A program made the position numbers and the translations under genes. Source: Neiella holothuriorum (GTDB taxonomy: Bacteria; Pseudomonadota; Gammaproteobacteria; Enterobacterales; Neiellaceae). From it: a DNA stretch of 64,000 nt. Where the stretch lies: positions 1 through 64,000 of the forward strand of contig NZ_JAHZSS010000019.1 in NCBI RefSeq assembly GCF_019457915.1, read 5' to 3'. Positions 1 to 8,112 of the stretch are shown in pieces (the first letter of the stretch is position 1; every line of letters begins with the position of its first letter). Under the pieces are notes generated by a model that ran no database searches, had not been told where the DNA came from, and saw nothing but the letters and a program-made list of their open reading frames with translations.

Positions 1-73
<73 letters not shown>

Positions 74-175
74 ACACGAAAACGGTGCCGTTTTACATCA
101 ACTGTTTCTCTTACGAGAGAGGCGCCTAATTCCTCGTTGATGGTTTGAACCGAACTAAATCAATTCAAACAAATT

Positions 176-251
<76 letters not shown>

Positions 252-302
252 AAACTCTTTTACCGAAGCAAAACACTGAGCCCTGCCCCAAGAGCGAGGC
301 GC

Positions 303-331
303 ATTCTAAGCAGAGCGCCGAAAGCTGTCAA
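303..331 (-). promoter_or_regulatory. sigma-70 promoter of the tRNA-Ala/tRNA-Glu unit
   Basis: On the minus strand TTGACA (331-326) and TAGAAT (308-303) are separated by exactly 17 bases. The following stretch GCGCCTCGC is GC-rich, as in discriminators of stringently controlled stable-RNA promoters. It ends about 50 bases before tRNA-Ala. Confidence 0.82.
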
Positions 332-447
332 CACCTTTTTCGTCGCAACGCCGCGAACGATGTAGATTTATACGAATTGCGCCACAAGTGAGCAATTTCT
401 GATCAACCAACGCCTTATTAAGGCTTCAACGATCGCTTCGACAACGG

Positions 448-476
448 CGAGCCTTGCCCTTTAATTGCAAGGCTCG
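448..476 (-). terminator. Hairpin just after the dienelactone hydrolase gene
   Basis: A perfect 10-base inverted repeat (CGAGCCTTGC / GCAAGGCTCG) with a 9-base loop sits 11 bases past the stop codon of the hydrolase gene. There is no clear U-run after it, so it may be a weak or Rho-assisted terminator or an RNA-end stabiliser. Confidence 0.4.
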
Positions 477-486
477 AGTGTTGTCA

Positions 487-1386
487 TTAACTCAAGTGTT
501 GCTTAAAGAAATCTACCGTTCGATTCCAGGCAAGTTCAGCCTGCTCTTTGTCATAACGGCTAGTCGAGTCATTGTGGAAACCGTGGCGGGCTTTCGGGTA
601 CATATGCATCGTGTAGTCAGCGCCATTGGCTTTGAGTTGTGCCTCATAATCAGGCCACGACTTATTCACGCGTTCGTCCAGCTCGCCGAGCTGTACCATC
701 AACGGGCCTTTAACATTCGCGCGTAGTGATTTCGCTGCCGGCGTGCCATAAAAAGGAACCCCAGCGTTTAACTCTTCAGGGATTGAGGCAGCCAGCATGT
801 TGACGATGTAACCACCAAAGCAGAAACCAACCGCACCAAGCTTGCCGGTGCTTTGTGGGTGTTGCTTAATAAAACGAGCGGCGGCAATAAAGTCTTCTTC
901 GAGTTTGGACTTTTCCATACTCTTTTGCATGGCGCGGCCGTCATCATCATTACCTGGATAGCCGCCAATTGGATGCAATGCATCAGGAGCAAAAGCTATA
1001 AAGCCAGCCATTGCCAAGCGACGCGCAACATCTTTGACATAAGGATTCAAACCACGGTTCTCGTGCACCACCAACACCACTGGCGCTTTTTCTTCGAGCT
1101 TAGTTGGCATCACCAAATAGCCGCGACACTCACCATGCCCTTTGGGCGATTCGAATGTCTCAAAGGTTGCTTTAATCGCCGGATCATTAAAAGACACCTG
1201 CTCTGCTAGCGCATAATTTGGCATCAACGCGCCCGTCAGGGTTGTCATGGTAAAGCCTAGCGCAGTCAACCCCGCCAGCTTCGTCAAAAAGGTACGGCGG
1301 TCCATTAAACCGTGGGCGTATTGATCGTACCAATCAAAAGCTTCTTCTGGGATTGGCCGAGTCGGTTCAGAGGTAGGAGTGACCAT
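487..1386 (-). CDS. Tat-exported dienelactone hydrolase family protein
   Basis: The 299-residue protein has a twin-arginine leader (RRTFL at residues 30-34, followed by a hydrophobic stretch ending near ALA), so it is probably exported folded to the periplasm. The rest is an alpha/beta hydrolase of the dienelactone hydrolase family: the nucleophile elbow GFCFGG (about 187-192) carries the catalytic Cys expected of the family, an Asp lies in the GELDERV segment, and the catalytic His is in ARHGF near the C-terminus. The natural substrate cannot be told from the sequence; many relatives act on lactones or esters unrelated to chlorocatechol. It is a lone gene followed by a hairpin and the tRNA pair. 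Confidence 0.85.
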   Translation of the reverse strand: MVTPTSEPTRPIPEEAFDWYDQYAHGLMDRRTFLTKLAGLTALGFTMTTLTGALMPNYALAEQVSFNDPAIKATFETFESPKGHGECRGYLVMPTKLEEKAPVVLVVHENRGLNPYVKDVARRLAMAGFIAFAPDALHPIGGYPGNDDDGRAMQKSMEKSKLEEDFIAAARFIKQHPQSTGKLGAVGFCFGGYIVNMLAASIPEELNAGVPFYGTPAAKSLRANVKGPLMVQLGELDERVNKSWPDYEAQLKANGADYTMHMYPKARHGFHNDSTSRYDKEQAELAWNRTVDFFKQHLS

Positions 1387-1562
1387 GGTTAGTTCCTTGT
1401 AGTCGTTTGTTTGTAGTTGTTTTTATTTATCTAAGAAATGAGACGTAATATCAGACAGCAAACAAGATGGCGAAATTCCATGCAGATAGCAATAATCTAT
1501 CGACTAATGTCTGACGAAGGTCGGCCTCTATAAATTAGCTTTAACGCATATTGGTACTTGTT

Positions 1563-1631
1563 GATGCCGACGGGCGGTTAGATGTGGGGAATAGTTGGGA
1601 CGTTCATGTTTCGACAAGCTCAGGATGAAGC
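1563..1631 (+). repeat. Imperfect direct repeat, copy A
   Basis: This runs from GATGCCGACGGG through GGGGAATAGTT and CGTTCATGTTTC to CTCAGGATGAAG. It matches 1912-1979 over about 68 bases with scattered substitutions. The copies lie about 350 bases apart in the same orientation. Confidence 0.65.
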
Positions 1632-1739
1632 GCAAAACAAAGCGCATGTCTTTGGTGTTCTATTCGTTTAATAAACTATCGGCCCTACAACTAAACAACT
1701 ATTAACTTATTCACCGTGCCGGTGCTGACCGGCAGCAGT

Positions 1740-1769
1740 TTAAGGGGCTTTCTTGTCGAAGCCCCTTAA
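1740..1769. repeat. Strong inverted repeat (hairpin)
   Basis: TTAAGGGGCTT and AAGCCCCTTAA form an 11-base perfect stem around a loop of about 8 bases. It lies inside the repeat-rich region with no gene reading into it. It could be a relic terminator or part of a repeat element. Confidence 0.6.
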
Positions 1770-1911
1770 AAATCCCCCCGACAACCCGACGCTCTAGGCC
1801 TTCGGCTCCATTCGTTGCTCACGCTCGAAAGCGCCTGCGGAACTCGCCTTACAAAAAACGTAAGGCTCAAACAGTCCTCGGCTGTACCTTTCGATCGCTG
1901 CGCGACTCATC

Positions 1912-1979
1912 GATGGCGACGGGCAATTGATATGGGGAATAGTTAGGTCGTTCATGTTTCAACAAGCTCAACACGAAGG
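1912..1979 (+). repeat. Imperfect direct repeat, copy B
   Basis: Second copy of the unit at 1563-1631; shared blocks include CGACGGGC, GGGGAATAGTT and CGTTCATGTTTC. An inverted relative of its end (CCTGAGCTTGTCGAAGG) follows at about 2006-2024. Confidence 0.65.
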
Positions 1980-2487
1980 TTTTGGGTATTTCAACTTCGT
2001 TTGTCCTGAGCTTGTCGAAGGATGAGCAACTATCACCAGCTTCAATTTATTCAACGCTCAATCCAAACTCCCCCCGTCATTGGTGTGAAGCTAAACTCAG
2101 GATGAAGCACAAAATCAAGCGCTTGCTCGTCGCGCGTGGCGCGGGTTTGATTTAGTCGAAGGGTAAAAACGCGTTCAAGCGCGACTTTTGTGCGCCTGAG
2201 GTTGGCTGAACGCTTACCAATGTCGGGGCACACTTTCTTTTGCTTACTGTTCTTTGTGTGAGCAAAGAAAAGTAAGTCGCCGTTCTTTGCATAAGAATGG
2301 CGAAACCTTGACGTGAATTTAATGACGATGGTTGGCCATTTACCAACAAGCAAAATATTGAGGCGTATCAGATTCCTATCAGGAGAGAATAGGTATGGTT
2401 TACTAATTCAATCGTGTTGCACTGTTCAAACCATAGCTCCCAACAAGGGTGGATCAGCTTGCAACGTCGCACTAACACCGAGAAATC

Positions 2488-2817
2488 ATGGATAGTATTC
2501 AACGAAAAATAATTGATGCTTTGAGCTATATAAAGTTAACGAAAGCTCGTAACAGTAAAGAGTTGGACGGTTTTCTAGTTAAAGATTTATATGAGTAAGG
2601 ATTAATTGAAGGCTGTTTATCTCAAGAAGTTACGGAAAGGGGCAAGGCTCCTGTACTTTATGAGCTTCGTCTTACTTTAGCAGGGGAACACTACCTTGAG
2701 GAATCGCTTAAGCTTAAATCAAGCAATTGGCGATCCAGCCCGTTAGTCATTGGTTTTATAACTTTTATTTTTACAGTGTTAGCTTCTGGTGTTATTTATT
2801 ATCTTGGCTGGAAATAA
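2488..2817 (+). pseudogene. Small membrane-anchored protein gene broken by one in-frame stop
   Basis: ATG at 2488 opens a frame of 36 codons ending in TAA after KDLYE. The same frame then continues without a further stop for 72 codons to TAA at 2815-2817. The second part ends in a hydrophobic segment (about residues 88-107) followed by WK, a C-terminal membrane anchor. The first part looks like a small helical, winged-helix-like domain, which I cannot assign to a family. The intact reading frame on both sides of a single TAA (one base from CAA, Gln) points to a recent nonsense mutation. A second start inside the downstream part is not obvious. It lies just upstream of another small membrane-protein gene in the same direction. 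Confidence 0.6.
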
Positions 2818-2875
2818 ATAGCATTGTACTTCTAACAATCGGCTTAATAGTGGACAAAATTAAAAGGAATTAGGC

Positions 2876-3199
2876 TTGAAACTCAGCGGGCGCCAATACT
2901 ATTGGCTGATTGCAACAGGTTTGCTCATTGCATGCTTGTTAGCCGTGCCGGCTGGCATGTGGACTGAGGTCATTCAATCAAGTAACCCGCTCAAAGTAGC
3001 CTTAATTGCCGCAAGTATTTTCCCTAGTATTTGCTATTACACAGTACTGTTGGAGCTTTGGGAAAAACATCGAACTAATCTGTGTGTTGCTTGCTTAAGT
3101 ATCTGTTTGGGTACTTACTTTATACACTCTTGGTTCATCGTTTTAATTTTAGTCGGCCCCTGTGCCTATTGGCTCTTTCGCTTCAAAGGGGCTGTGTAG
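2876..3199 (+). CDS. Small hypothetical membrane protein
   Basis: A TTG-started frame of 107 residues with AAAAGGAATTAGGC just upstream as ribosome-binding sequence. The product is almost entirely hydrophobic, with probable membrane helices near residues 10-28, 38-60, 68-85 and 86-103, and a short basic C-terminus. I do not recognise a family. It follows the broken gene at 2488-2817 by about 60 bases and precedes the terminator at 3279-3305. Local AT content is higher than in neighbouring housekeeping genes, which fits acquired or poorly conserved DNA. Confidence 0.5.
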   Translation: MKLSGRQYYWLIATGLLIACLLAVPAGMWTEVIQSSNPLKVALIAASIFPSICYYTVLLELWEKHRTNLCVACLSICLGTYFIHSWFIVLILVGPCAYWLFRFKGAV

Positions 3200-3278
3200 T
3201 GAGCATTATACAAAACAGTTGCTCAACAAAAACGCCAGCGAAAGGCGCGCTGGCTCAGAGGCACAAACCCACTCCACC

Positions 3279-3305
3279 AAAAAGCCCAGCATCGCTGGGC
3301 TTTTT
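3279..3305. terminator. Bidirectional terminator before gltX 3' end
   Basis: GCCCAGC ATC GCTGGGC (3284-3300) is preceded by a run of A and followed by TTTTT. It can therefore terminate both the small-protein gene (plus strand) and gltX (minus strand). Confidence 0.85.
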
Positions 3306-3353
3306 CATAAATTCCATACAGCTTAAAGCCACCGCTTTAAGCTGTATCAAAAG

Positions 3354-4835
3354 CTACTTCTCTGGAAACGTCCTGTACGCCCGCTCCAACGACTTCGCTT
3401 GCTTCTTACTCACACCAATATGATTCAACGCCACACGTAAACGAGCGCGGGTCATATCCGAGCCTAAGATCACCATGGCATCAATCACCGAGGTTGATGA
3501 TTCCTTGCCGGTAATCGCCACGAAAATTGGCTGAAGGAAATCTTTAATCTTCAAATCGAGGTAGTTGGCGGTTTCTTTCACCGTACCGAAGACCACGTCT
3601 TTGTCCCACTCACGGGCCGCGTCAAATTGCCAGATCAGGTATTGCAGGGCAATGCGCACCTGAGTGTCTTCAATTTTCGCGGTAAGCAACGCCGGATCAT
3701 ACTCAGGTAAACCACTGACGAAGTGCCCCATCAGCGGTGCGAAGTCACTGAAGGTTTCCATCCGCGGTTTGGCTTCTGGCAACAACGTCATCAACGTATC
3801 TTTGTTGTAAGCCCAGTCTTTCATGCGCTCGATGAGTTGCTCGTCACTAAGCTCTTCACGCATCCACACGCCGTTAAGCCACTTGAGCTTATCGATATCG
3901 AATACCGGGCCGCCGAGAGAGACGCGTTTCATGTCGAAGTTTTCAATCATCTCAGCCAAGGTGAACTTCTCGCGCTCATCTGGCATTGACCAGCCCATAC
4001 GGCCCAAGTAGTTGAGTAGCGCTTCTGGCAAGAAACCCATCTTCTTGTAGTAGTTCACGCTCGTTGGGTTCTTACGTTTGCTGAGCTTGCTCTTGTCTGG
4101 GTTGCGCAGCAGCGGCATGTGGCCAAGAACAGGCGCTTCCCAGTCTAAGTCTTCATACAACTTGAGCAGCTTAGGTGCTGAGTTGAGCCACTCTTCGCCG
4201 CGGAAGACGTGAGTGATGCCCATCAAGTGATCGTCAACCACGTTGGCTAAGAAATACGTTGGGAAGCCGTCTGCTTTAAGCAGCACTTGCATGTCCACTT
4301 GCGACCATGGAATTTCTACTTCACCGCGCAAGTAATCGTTGAACTTGAAGCTGCCCTCTTCTGGGATCTTCATGCGAACAACATACGGCTTACCTTCTTT
4401 TAGGTATTGCTCGACTTGCTCATCAGTCAGACGTAGGCCGCGGCCATCGTATTTTTGCGGCTCACCGGCTGCCATTTGGTCTTTACGCATCTGATCGAGT
4501 TCTTCAGATGTCGCAAAACAGCGGAAGGCTTTGCCTTCAACAATGAGCTGTTCAGCGTATTTGCGGTATAGCTCGGAGCGCTCACTCTGACGGTATGGTC
4601 CGTGTTCACCGCCAACGTCTGGCCCTTCGTCCCAATCCACGCCTAACCAGCGCAGGCTATCGTAAATCGCTTGTTCAGACGCTTTGCTGCTGCGTGCTTG
4701 GTCAGTGTCTTCAATCCGCAGGATGAATTGACCGCCTTGCTGCTTAGCAAAAACGTAGTTGAATAGAGCGATATAAGCGGTGCCAACGTGTGGGTCACCG
4801 GTAGGAGAAGGCGCAACGCGCGTACGTACCGTCAT
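3354..4835 (-). CDS. gltX: Glutamyl-tRNA synthetase
   Basis: This 493-residue class I aminoacyl-tRNA synthetase charges tRNA-Glu in the cytoplasm. The N-terminus carries the HIGH-type signature [13 protein letters not shown] (HVGT) and the IEDTD segment. The KMSKS-type loop is KLSKRK at about 250, followed by the helical anticodon-binding C-terminal half. Length and motif order match the bacterial family. The start fits a GAGG ribosome-binding sequence a few bases upstream. It is monocistronic, ends at the terminator at 3279-3305, and is transcribed away from the tRNA-Val operon. Confidence 0.98.
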   Translation of the reverse strand: MTVRTRVAPSPTGDPHVGTAYIALFNYVFAKQQGGQFILRIEDTDQARSSKASEQAIYDSLRWLGVDWDEGPDVGGEHGPYRQSERSELYRKYAEQLIVEGKAFRCFATSEELDQMRKDQMAAGEPQKYDGRGLRLTDEQVEQYLKEGKPYVVRMKIPEEGSFKFNDYLRGEVEIPWSQVDMQVLLKADGFPTYFLANVVDDHLMGITHVFRGEEWLNSAPKLLKLYEDLDWEAPVLGHMPLLRNPDKSKLSKRKNPTSVNYYKKMGFLPEALLNYLGRMGWSMPDEREKFTLAEMIENFDMKRVSLGGPVFDIDKLKWLNGVWMREELSDEQLIERMKDWAYNKDTLMTLLPEAKPRMETFSDFAPLMGHFVSGLPEYDPALLTAKIEDTQVRIALQYLIWQFDAAREWDKDVVFGTVKETANYLDLKIKDFLQPIFVAITGKESSTSVIDAMVILGSDMTRARLRVALNHIGVSKKQAKSLERAYRTFPEK

Positions 4836-5016
4836 AGTAGACAGAAACCTCAGTCAGGATGGAGTTGGAAATTGCCAGCAAGTGTAGCGATCACACCGAC
4901 AAGACTCAATCAATACACATCAATTGATGGCGTTGTGACTAAATTCCTCGAAACAGCCAATGATTGTTGAATTCTGGTGAAAATTTCTACACTTATTATT
5001 CTATGCAAAAATTCTA

Positions 5017-5044
5017 TTGACACAGAATCCGCCCCCCCTATAAT
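5017..5044 (+). promoter_or_regulatory. sigma-70 promoter of the tRNA-Val operon
   Basis: TTGACA (5017-5022) and a perfect TATAAT (5039-5044) are spaced by 16 bases. The sequence after the -10 box is ACGCCCCC, a GC-rich discriminator typical of growth-rate-controlled stable-RNA promoters. The first tRNA starts at 5061. Confidence 0.9.
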
Positions 5045-5060
5045 ACGCCCCCACAGACGA

Positions 5061-5136
5061 GGTCGCTTAGCTCAGTTGGGAGAGCACCTCCCTTACAAGG
5101 AGGGGGTCACTGGTTCGAGCCCAGTAGCGACCACCA
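5061..5136 (+). tRNA. tRNA-Val (anticodon TAC), copy 1
   Basis: A 76-base gene with encoded CCA. Acceptor GGTCGCT pairs with AGCGACC; the anticodon loop CTTACAA gives TAC; the T loop is TTCGAGC. It is the first of three tandem copies under one promoter. Confidence 0.96.
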
Positions 5137-5144
5137 CGTCTGAC

Positions 5145-5220
5145 GGACGGTTAGCTCAGTTGGGAGAGCACCTCCCTTACAAGGAGGGGGTCACTGGTTC
5201 GAGCCCAGTACCGTCCACCA
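5145..5220 (+). tRNA. tRNA-Val (anticodon TAC), copy 2 with a different acceptor stem
   Basis: The body is identical to copies 1 and 3, but the acceptor is GGACGGT pairing with ACCGTCC. Positions 3 and 6 and their partners are all exchanged, so pairing is kept. CCA is encoded. The spacer to copy 1 is 8 bases. Confidence 0.96.
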
Positions 5221-5227
5221 TCTCCCT

Positions 5228-5303
5228 GGTCGCTTAGCTCAGTTGGGAGAGCACCTCCCTTACAAGGAGGGGGTCACTGGTTCGAGCCCAGTAGCGACCA
5301 CCA
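5228..5303 (+). tRNA. tRNA-Val (anticodon TAC), copy 3
   Basis: Identical to copy 1 over all 76 bases. It starts 8 bases after copy 2 and is followed within 12 bases by the operon terminator. Confidence 0.96.
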
Positions 5304-5310
5304 AATTAAA

Positions 5311-5338
5311 AAAAGCCCGCTATCATAGCGGGCTTTTT
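5311..5338 (+). terminator. Terminator of the tRNA-Val operon
   Basis: GCCCGCTA TCA TAGCGGGC is followed by TTTTT: an 8-base stem with a 3-base loop and a U-run, directly after the third tRNA. Confidence 0.92.
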
Positions 5339-5652
5339 GCTTTCTAGCTTTCCCGTATTTAAGCCCCGTTATAAGCCATCCCTTTTAACAAGCGACAAAC
5401 GCAAACTAACGACTGCCCAGCATTGCCTCTCTCGACTTGTCAGGTCAGTTGATGGCGCTACCTTATATTAGATAATTCTTACTGTTTTTCGCACAGTGGA
5501 GCGGCTCACAGATTCAATGAGTAATCATATGTTTGTTGTGTAGTTCCGCTAATCTACAGGCAACAATAATGCAGTCATCTGCCCGCCTATTTGCCCAGTG
5601 GTAACGAACTTTATTGAACATTGGTCGTTGGTGAACAAGAAAGGAACCCGGT
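5339..5652. other. Intergenic stretch between the tRNA-Val operon and the EAL gene
   Basis: No gene or RNA was recognised. The last bases before 5653 contain AAGAAAGGAACCCG, which serves as ribosome-binding sequence for the GTG start at 5653. No convincing promoter boxes could be singled out by eye. Confidence 0.4.
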
Positions 5653-8103
5653 GTGTCTTTTGATAAAAATAGCTTTGGTGAATGGCTATGGGATGCTGAA
5701 ACTGAGCATTTTGAATTCAGAGCAGGTCCGCACAGCCCAATATTAGGCAAGGAATCGACGTTCTCAAGCATCAGCGACTTTGTGGCGGTGTTGACCAATG
5801 ACAACAAAGAAAAGCTGGTGTCATGTTGTGAGAAAGTACACAAGACTGGGGAAATAGAATCGTTTACCTGTAGTCTTTTATTGCCCGAACAACCGACCGT
5901 TTACTGTCTGATCGAGCTAGAGCGGATTACCGCTAAACAGTTAAAAGCTAGCTTAGCCTTATTACTGCAAATTCCGTCTAACCAAAAGTTCTCTTCAATT
6001 TTTGATGCGCTATTTGATAATAGTCACCACGGCATTGTGGTTTGTGACGCTCGCACTCGTATCGTCAGTGCCAATAAATATGTCGAACGGGCAACGGGCT
6101 ACCAGCTGTCAGAGCTCATTGGCCAACCCACCAGTATTTTCAATGCCGGCAAGCACAACCGTAAATTCTTCAAAGAGTTATGGCTAGAGATCCAAAACAA
6201 TGGCTATTGGTCTGGCAACTTGCTGTCGAGAAAGAAAACCGGCGAAGTATTCCCGCAGGAATTTACCATCCAAAAAATCACCACCGACAATGGTGAGGTT
6301 TTTTATGTTGGGTTTTCATTGGACCTATCAGAGCGCCTTTACCGAATTGCCGATCGCGAATCCGGCGGCATTGAATTACTGACCCAGCTGCCGAGCGAAA
6401 AAGTTTTCAAATCAACCTTATCCAGCTTAACGAAGTCGCCGACCGGTTACCGAGGCCCTATCGTCATCGCGTTTTCTCCTCAGTTTGATCCAGACAATCA
6501 AATCCAAGAGCGAAAAGAGCTATCTGGCGCTCTCGCCAAGCACGATGATCATTATATGGCCGGCTATTTTGGCAATAACATTTTCGCACTGTCGATCGGC
6601 GCGTTTGATTGTTCCTCGGCAAATGTAGTTCATCTGATTGGCGCCAAAATTCAGGAGATTTTTGGTCGCATCAAAATCAAAACTGGGGCGTCGTTATTTA
6701 AGTGCATCACCAGAGGCAAAATTGGTGTCTCTATTTTTGGCGTCGACACCGATAACCCCAAACTATTAGTGCCCCACGCCATGCAAGCCATGCTGGTTCA
6801 TCCGTCAGGTAAAGCTCGCAGCGTGAATTTTTACGATGCCAAACTTCATGACTCGCTGAAACGACGCGAATACCTTGAAAACACGGTGCGCAACAGTATT
6901 TTTGGTAAGACGTTAGATGTTCATTTTCAGGCCATTGTGTCAACGGCCGACTGGAAAATTGCTAAATTCGAATCGCTTTGTCGATTTCCAAAAGATGGCG
7001 ATCTTAGCTTCGAAACTCAAGAAATGATTCGAGTGACGGAAGAGCTGAATTTAGTCAATGAACTCGACCGGAGCATCGCCGCAAAAGCGATTAATCACTT
7101 ACCGGAAATTCAAGACATATTTGGCGCCCATGTTGCCATTTCAACGAACTTTTCCCTTTGCACGCAAACGCCCATTCATGAAGTCATGCAAGGAATTGAT
7201 GACCTCATTCGCCAATCCGGCATTGGCTCTGAGCACATCACCATTGAACTAACAGAGAGTGCTTACTTCGGCAGCGGACAAAGCGAAGCAAGCTCTCATC
7301 CGTTAATGAAACTTAGAAATAATGGCGTTTCCATTGCCATTGATGATTTTGGTACTGGCTATTCATCATTTGCTTACCTGACCGGTAAAAACTTTGATTT
7401 TCTCAAAATAGACCGTGAGTTTGTCTCTAACTTAAAGCTGGCCAGCCGGGAATATTACATCGTCAAAATGATTGTCGAATTGGCGCATATTCTTGGGGTT
7501 AAAGTGATTGCTGAAGGGGTTGAACAGTTATCTGAAATTAAAATCCTGACCGAATTGAAAGTCGACTATCTACAGGGCTTCTACTTCTCTCGTCCGGTGC
7601 CAATCGATAAGATCATGCAAGCCAATGCTTACTTGGAACACATTGAAGATCTAAAACCATATTCGGTGGTCAGTGGCGAAGCGGCAAACTTGTCGAGCTT
7701 GGTCAATCGCAACGTACCTAAGCTAGAGCCAAGTTTGTCATTTAGTTATTTAAAAGGTGTGTTTGAACATAGCGACACCGAAGCGGTGGCGGTCATTGAT
7801 GGCAATAACTGCGTGGGTGTCATTGATAAAGAAATTTACTATTTGCATGGATCGCCAACCCTAGGCACTGACATTGAAAAGCGTTCTGATTTGGAAATTC
7901 TACGCCGTCGATTGGTACAAATCATGCGCCCACCTTTGCACATGGTGAATATCAATTCACCGGTATCAAAGACATTAAGTTGGCTTAAAGAGAAAAAACC
8001 GTTTCCGTGGGTAGTGGTCGACAACAACGAGCACTATGTGGGCCTGATTGGCAAAGGCGATGTGATTAAGTTCTTTTCCTCTCAATACATCGCCATCGAT
8101 TAA
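5653..8103 (+). CDS. PAS - degenerate GGDEF - EAL - CBS pair c-di-GMP phosphodiesterase
   Basis: An 816-residue soluble protein with no membrane segment, predicted to hydrolyse c-di-GMP. After an unassigned N-terminal part comes a PAS domain (about 115-235, with GIVVCDARTRIVSANK). A GGDEF-like region follows (about 240-400) in which the active loop reads FGNNIF, so it should not make c-di-GMP. The EAL domain (about 410-670) keeps the expected residues: FESL in place of EAL with the Glu retained, NFS, ELTES, DDFGTGYSS near 564, LKIDREFV, AEGVE and LQGF. The last 130 residues look like two CBS motifs, which commonly bind adenine nucleotides. The start is GTG with AAAGGAACCCG upstream. It converges on the diguanylate cyclase gene, with 9 bases between the stop codons. 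Confidence 0.88.
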   Translation: MSFDKNSFGEWLWDAETEHFEFRAGPHSPILGKESTFSSISDFVAVLTNDNKEKLVSCCEKVHKTGEIESFTCSLLLPEQPTVYCLIELERITAKQLKASLALLLQIPSNQKFSSIFDALFDNSHHGIVVCDARTRIVSANKYVERATGYQLSELIGQPTSIFNAGKHNRKFFKELWLEIQNNGYWSGNLLSRKKTGEVFPQEFTIQKITTDNGEVFYVGFSLDLSERLYRIADRESGGIELLTQLPSEKVFKSTLSSLTKSPTGYRGPIVIAFSPQFDPDNQIQERKELSGALAKHDDHYMAGYFGNNIFALSIGAFDCSSANVVHLIGAKIQEIFGRIKIKTGASLFKCITRGKIGVSIFGVDTDNPKLLVPHAMQAMLVHPSGKARSVNFYDAKLHDSLKRREYLENTVRNSIFGKTLDVHFQAIVSTADWKIAKFESLCRFPKDGDLSFETQEMIRVTEELNLVNELDRSIAAKAINHLPEIQDIFGAHVAISTNFSLCTQTPIHEVMQGIDDLIRQSGIGSEHITIELTESAYFGSGQSEASSHPLMKLRNNGVSIAIDDFGTGYSSFAYLTGKNFDFLKIDREFVSNLKLASREYYIVKMIVELAHILGVKVIAEGVEQLSEIKILTELKVDYLQGFYFSRPVPIDKIMQANAYLEHIEDLKPYSVVSGEAANLSSLVNRNVPKLEPSLSFSYLKGVFEHSDTEAVAVIDGNNCVGVIDKEIYYLHGSPTLGTDIEKRSDLEILRRRLVQIMRPPLHMVNINSPVSKTLSWLKEKKPFPWVVVDNNEHYVGLIGKGDVIKFFSSQYIAID

Positions 8104-8112
8104 GCGAGTTGA

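Larger units (their letters stand above)
1387..2487. other. Gene-poor region of degraded repeat sequence
   Basis: No credible gene was found in about 1.1 kb. The region is a mosaic of short repeat fragments: a pair of imperfect direct repeats (1563-1631 and 1912-1979), several copies of a motif around GACAAGCTCAGGATGAAG in both orientations (for example 2006-2028), a strong inverted repeat at 1740-1769, and a segment at about 2150-2300 that resembles the AAAAGAAAGT-type intergenic element common in proteobacterial genomes. The short open frames here have the low-complexity look of translated repeats and were not called. Confidence 0.6.

Noticed and set aside
2051-2353. Minus-strand open frames with peptides such as FSLLTQRTVSKRKCAPT
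   Set aside because: They are translations of a widespread degenerate intergenic repeat, without a ribosome-binding site or protein-like composition.
2817-2876. Integron cassette hypothesis for the two small genes (TCTAACAATCGGCTTAATAGTGGAC resembles the start of an attC site)
   Set aside because: No matching second half or GTTRRRY end could be found, the spacers are too short for complete attC sites, and there is no integrase or further cassette.
4977-5237. Open frame covering the tRNA-Val array (RLAQLGEHLPYKEGVTGSSP type peptide)
   Set aside because: It is the translation of tandem tRNA genes, a known artefact; the tRNA structures explain the sequence fully.
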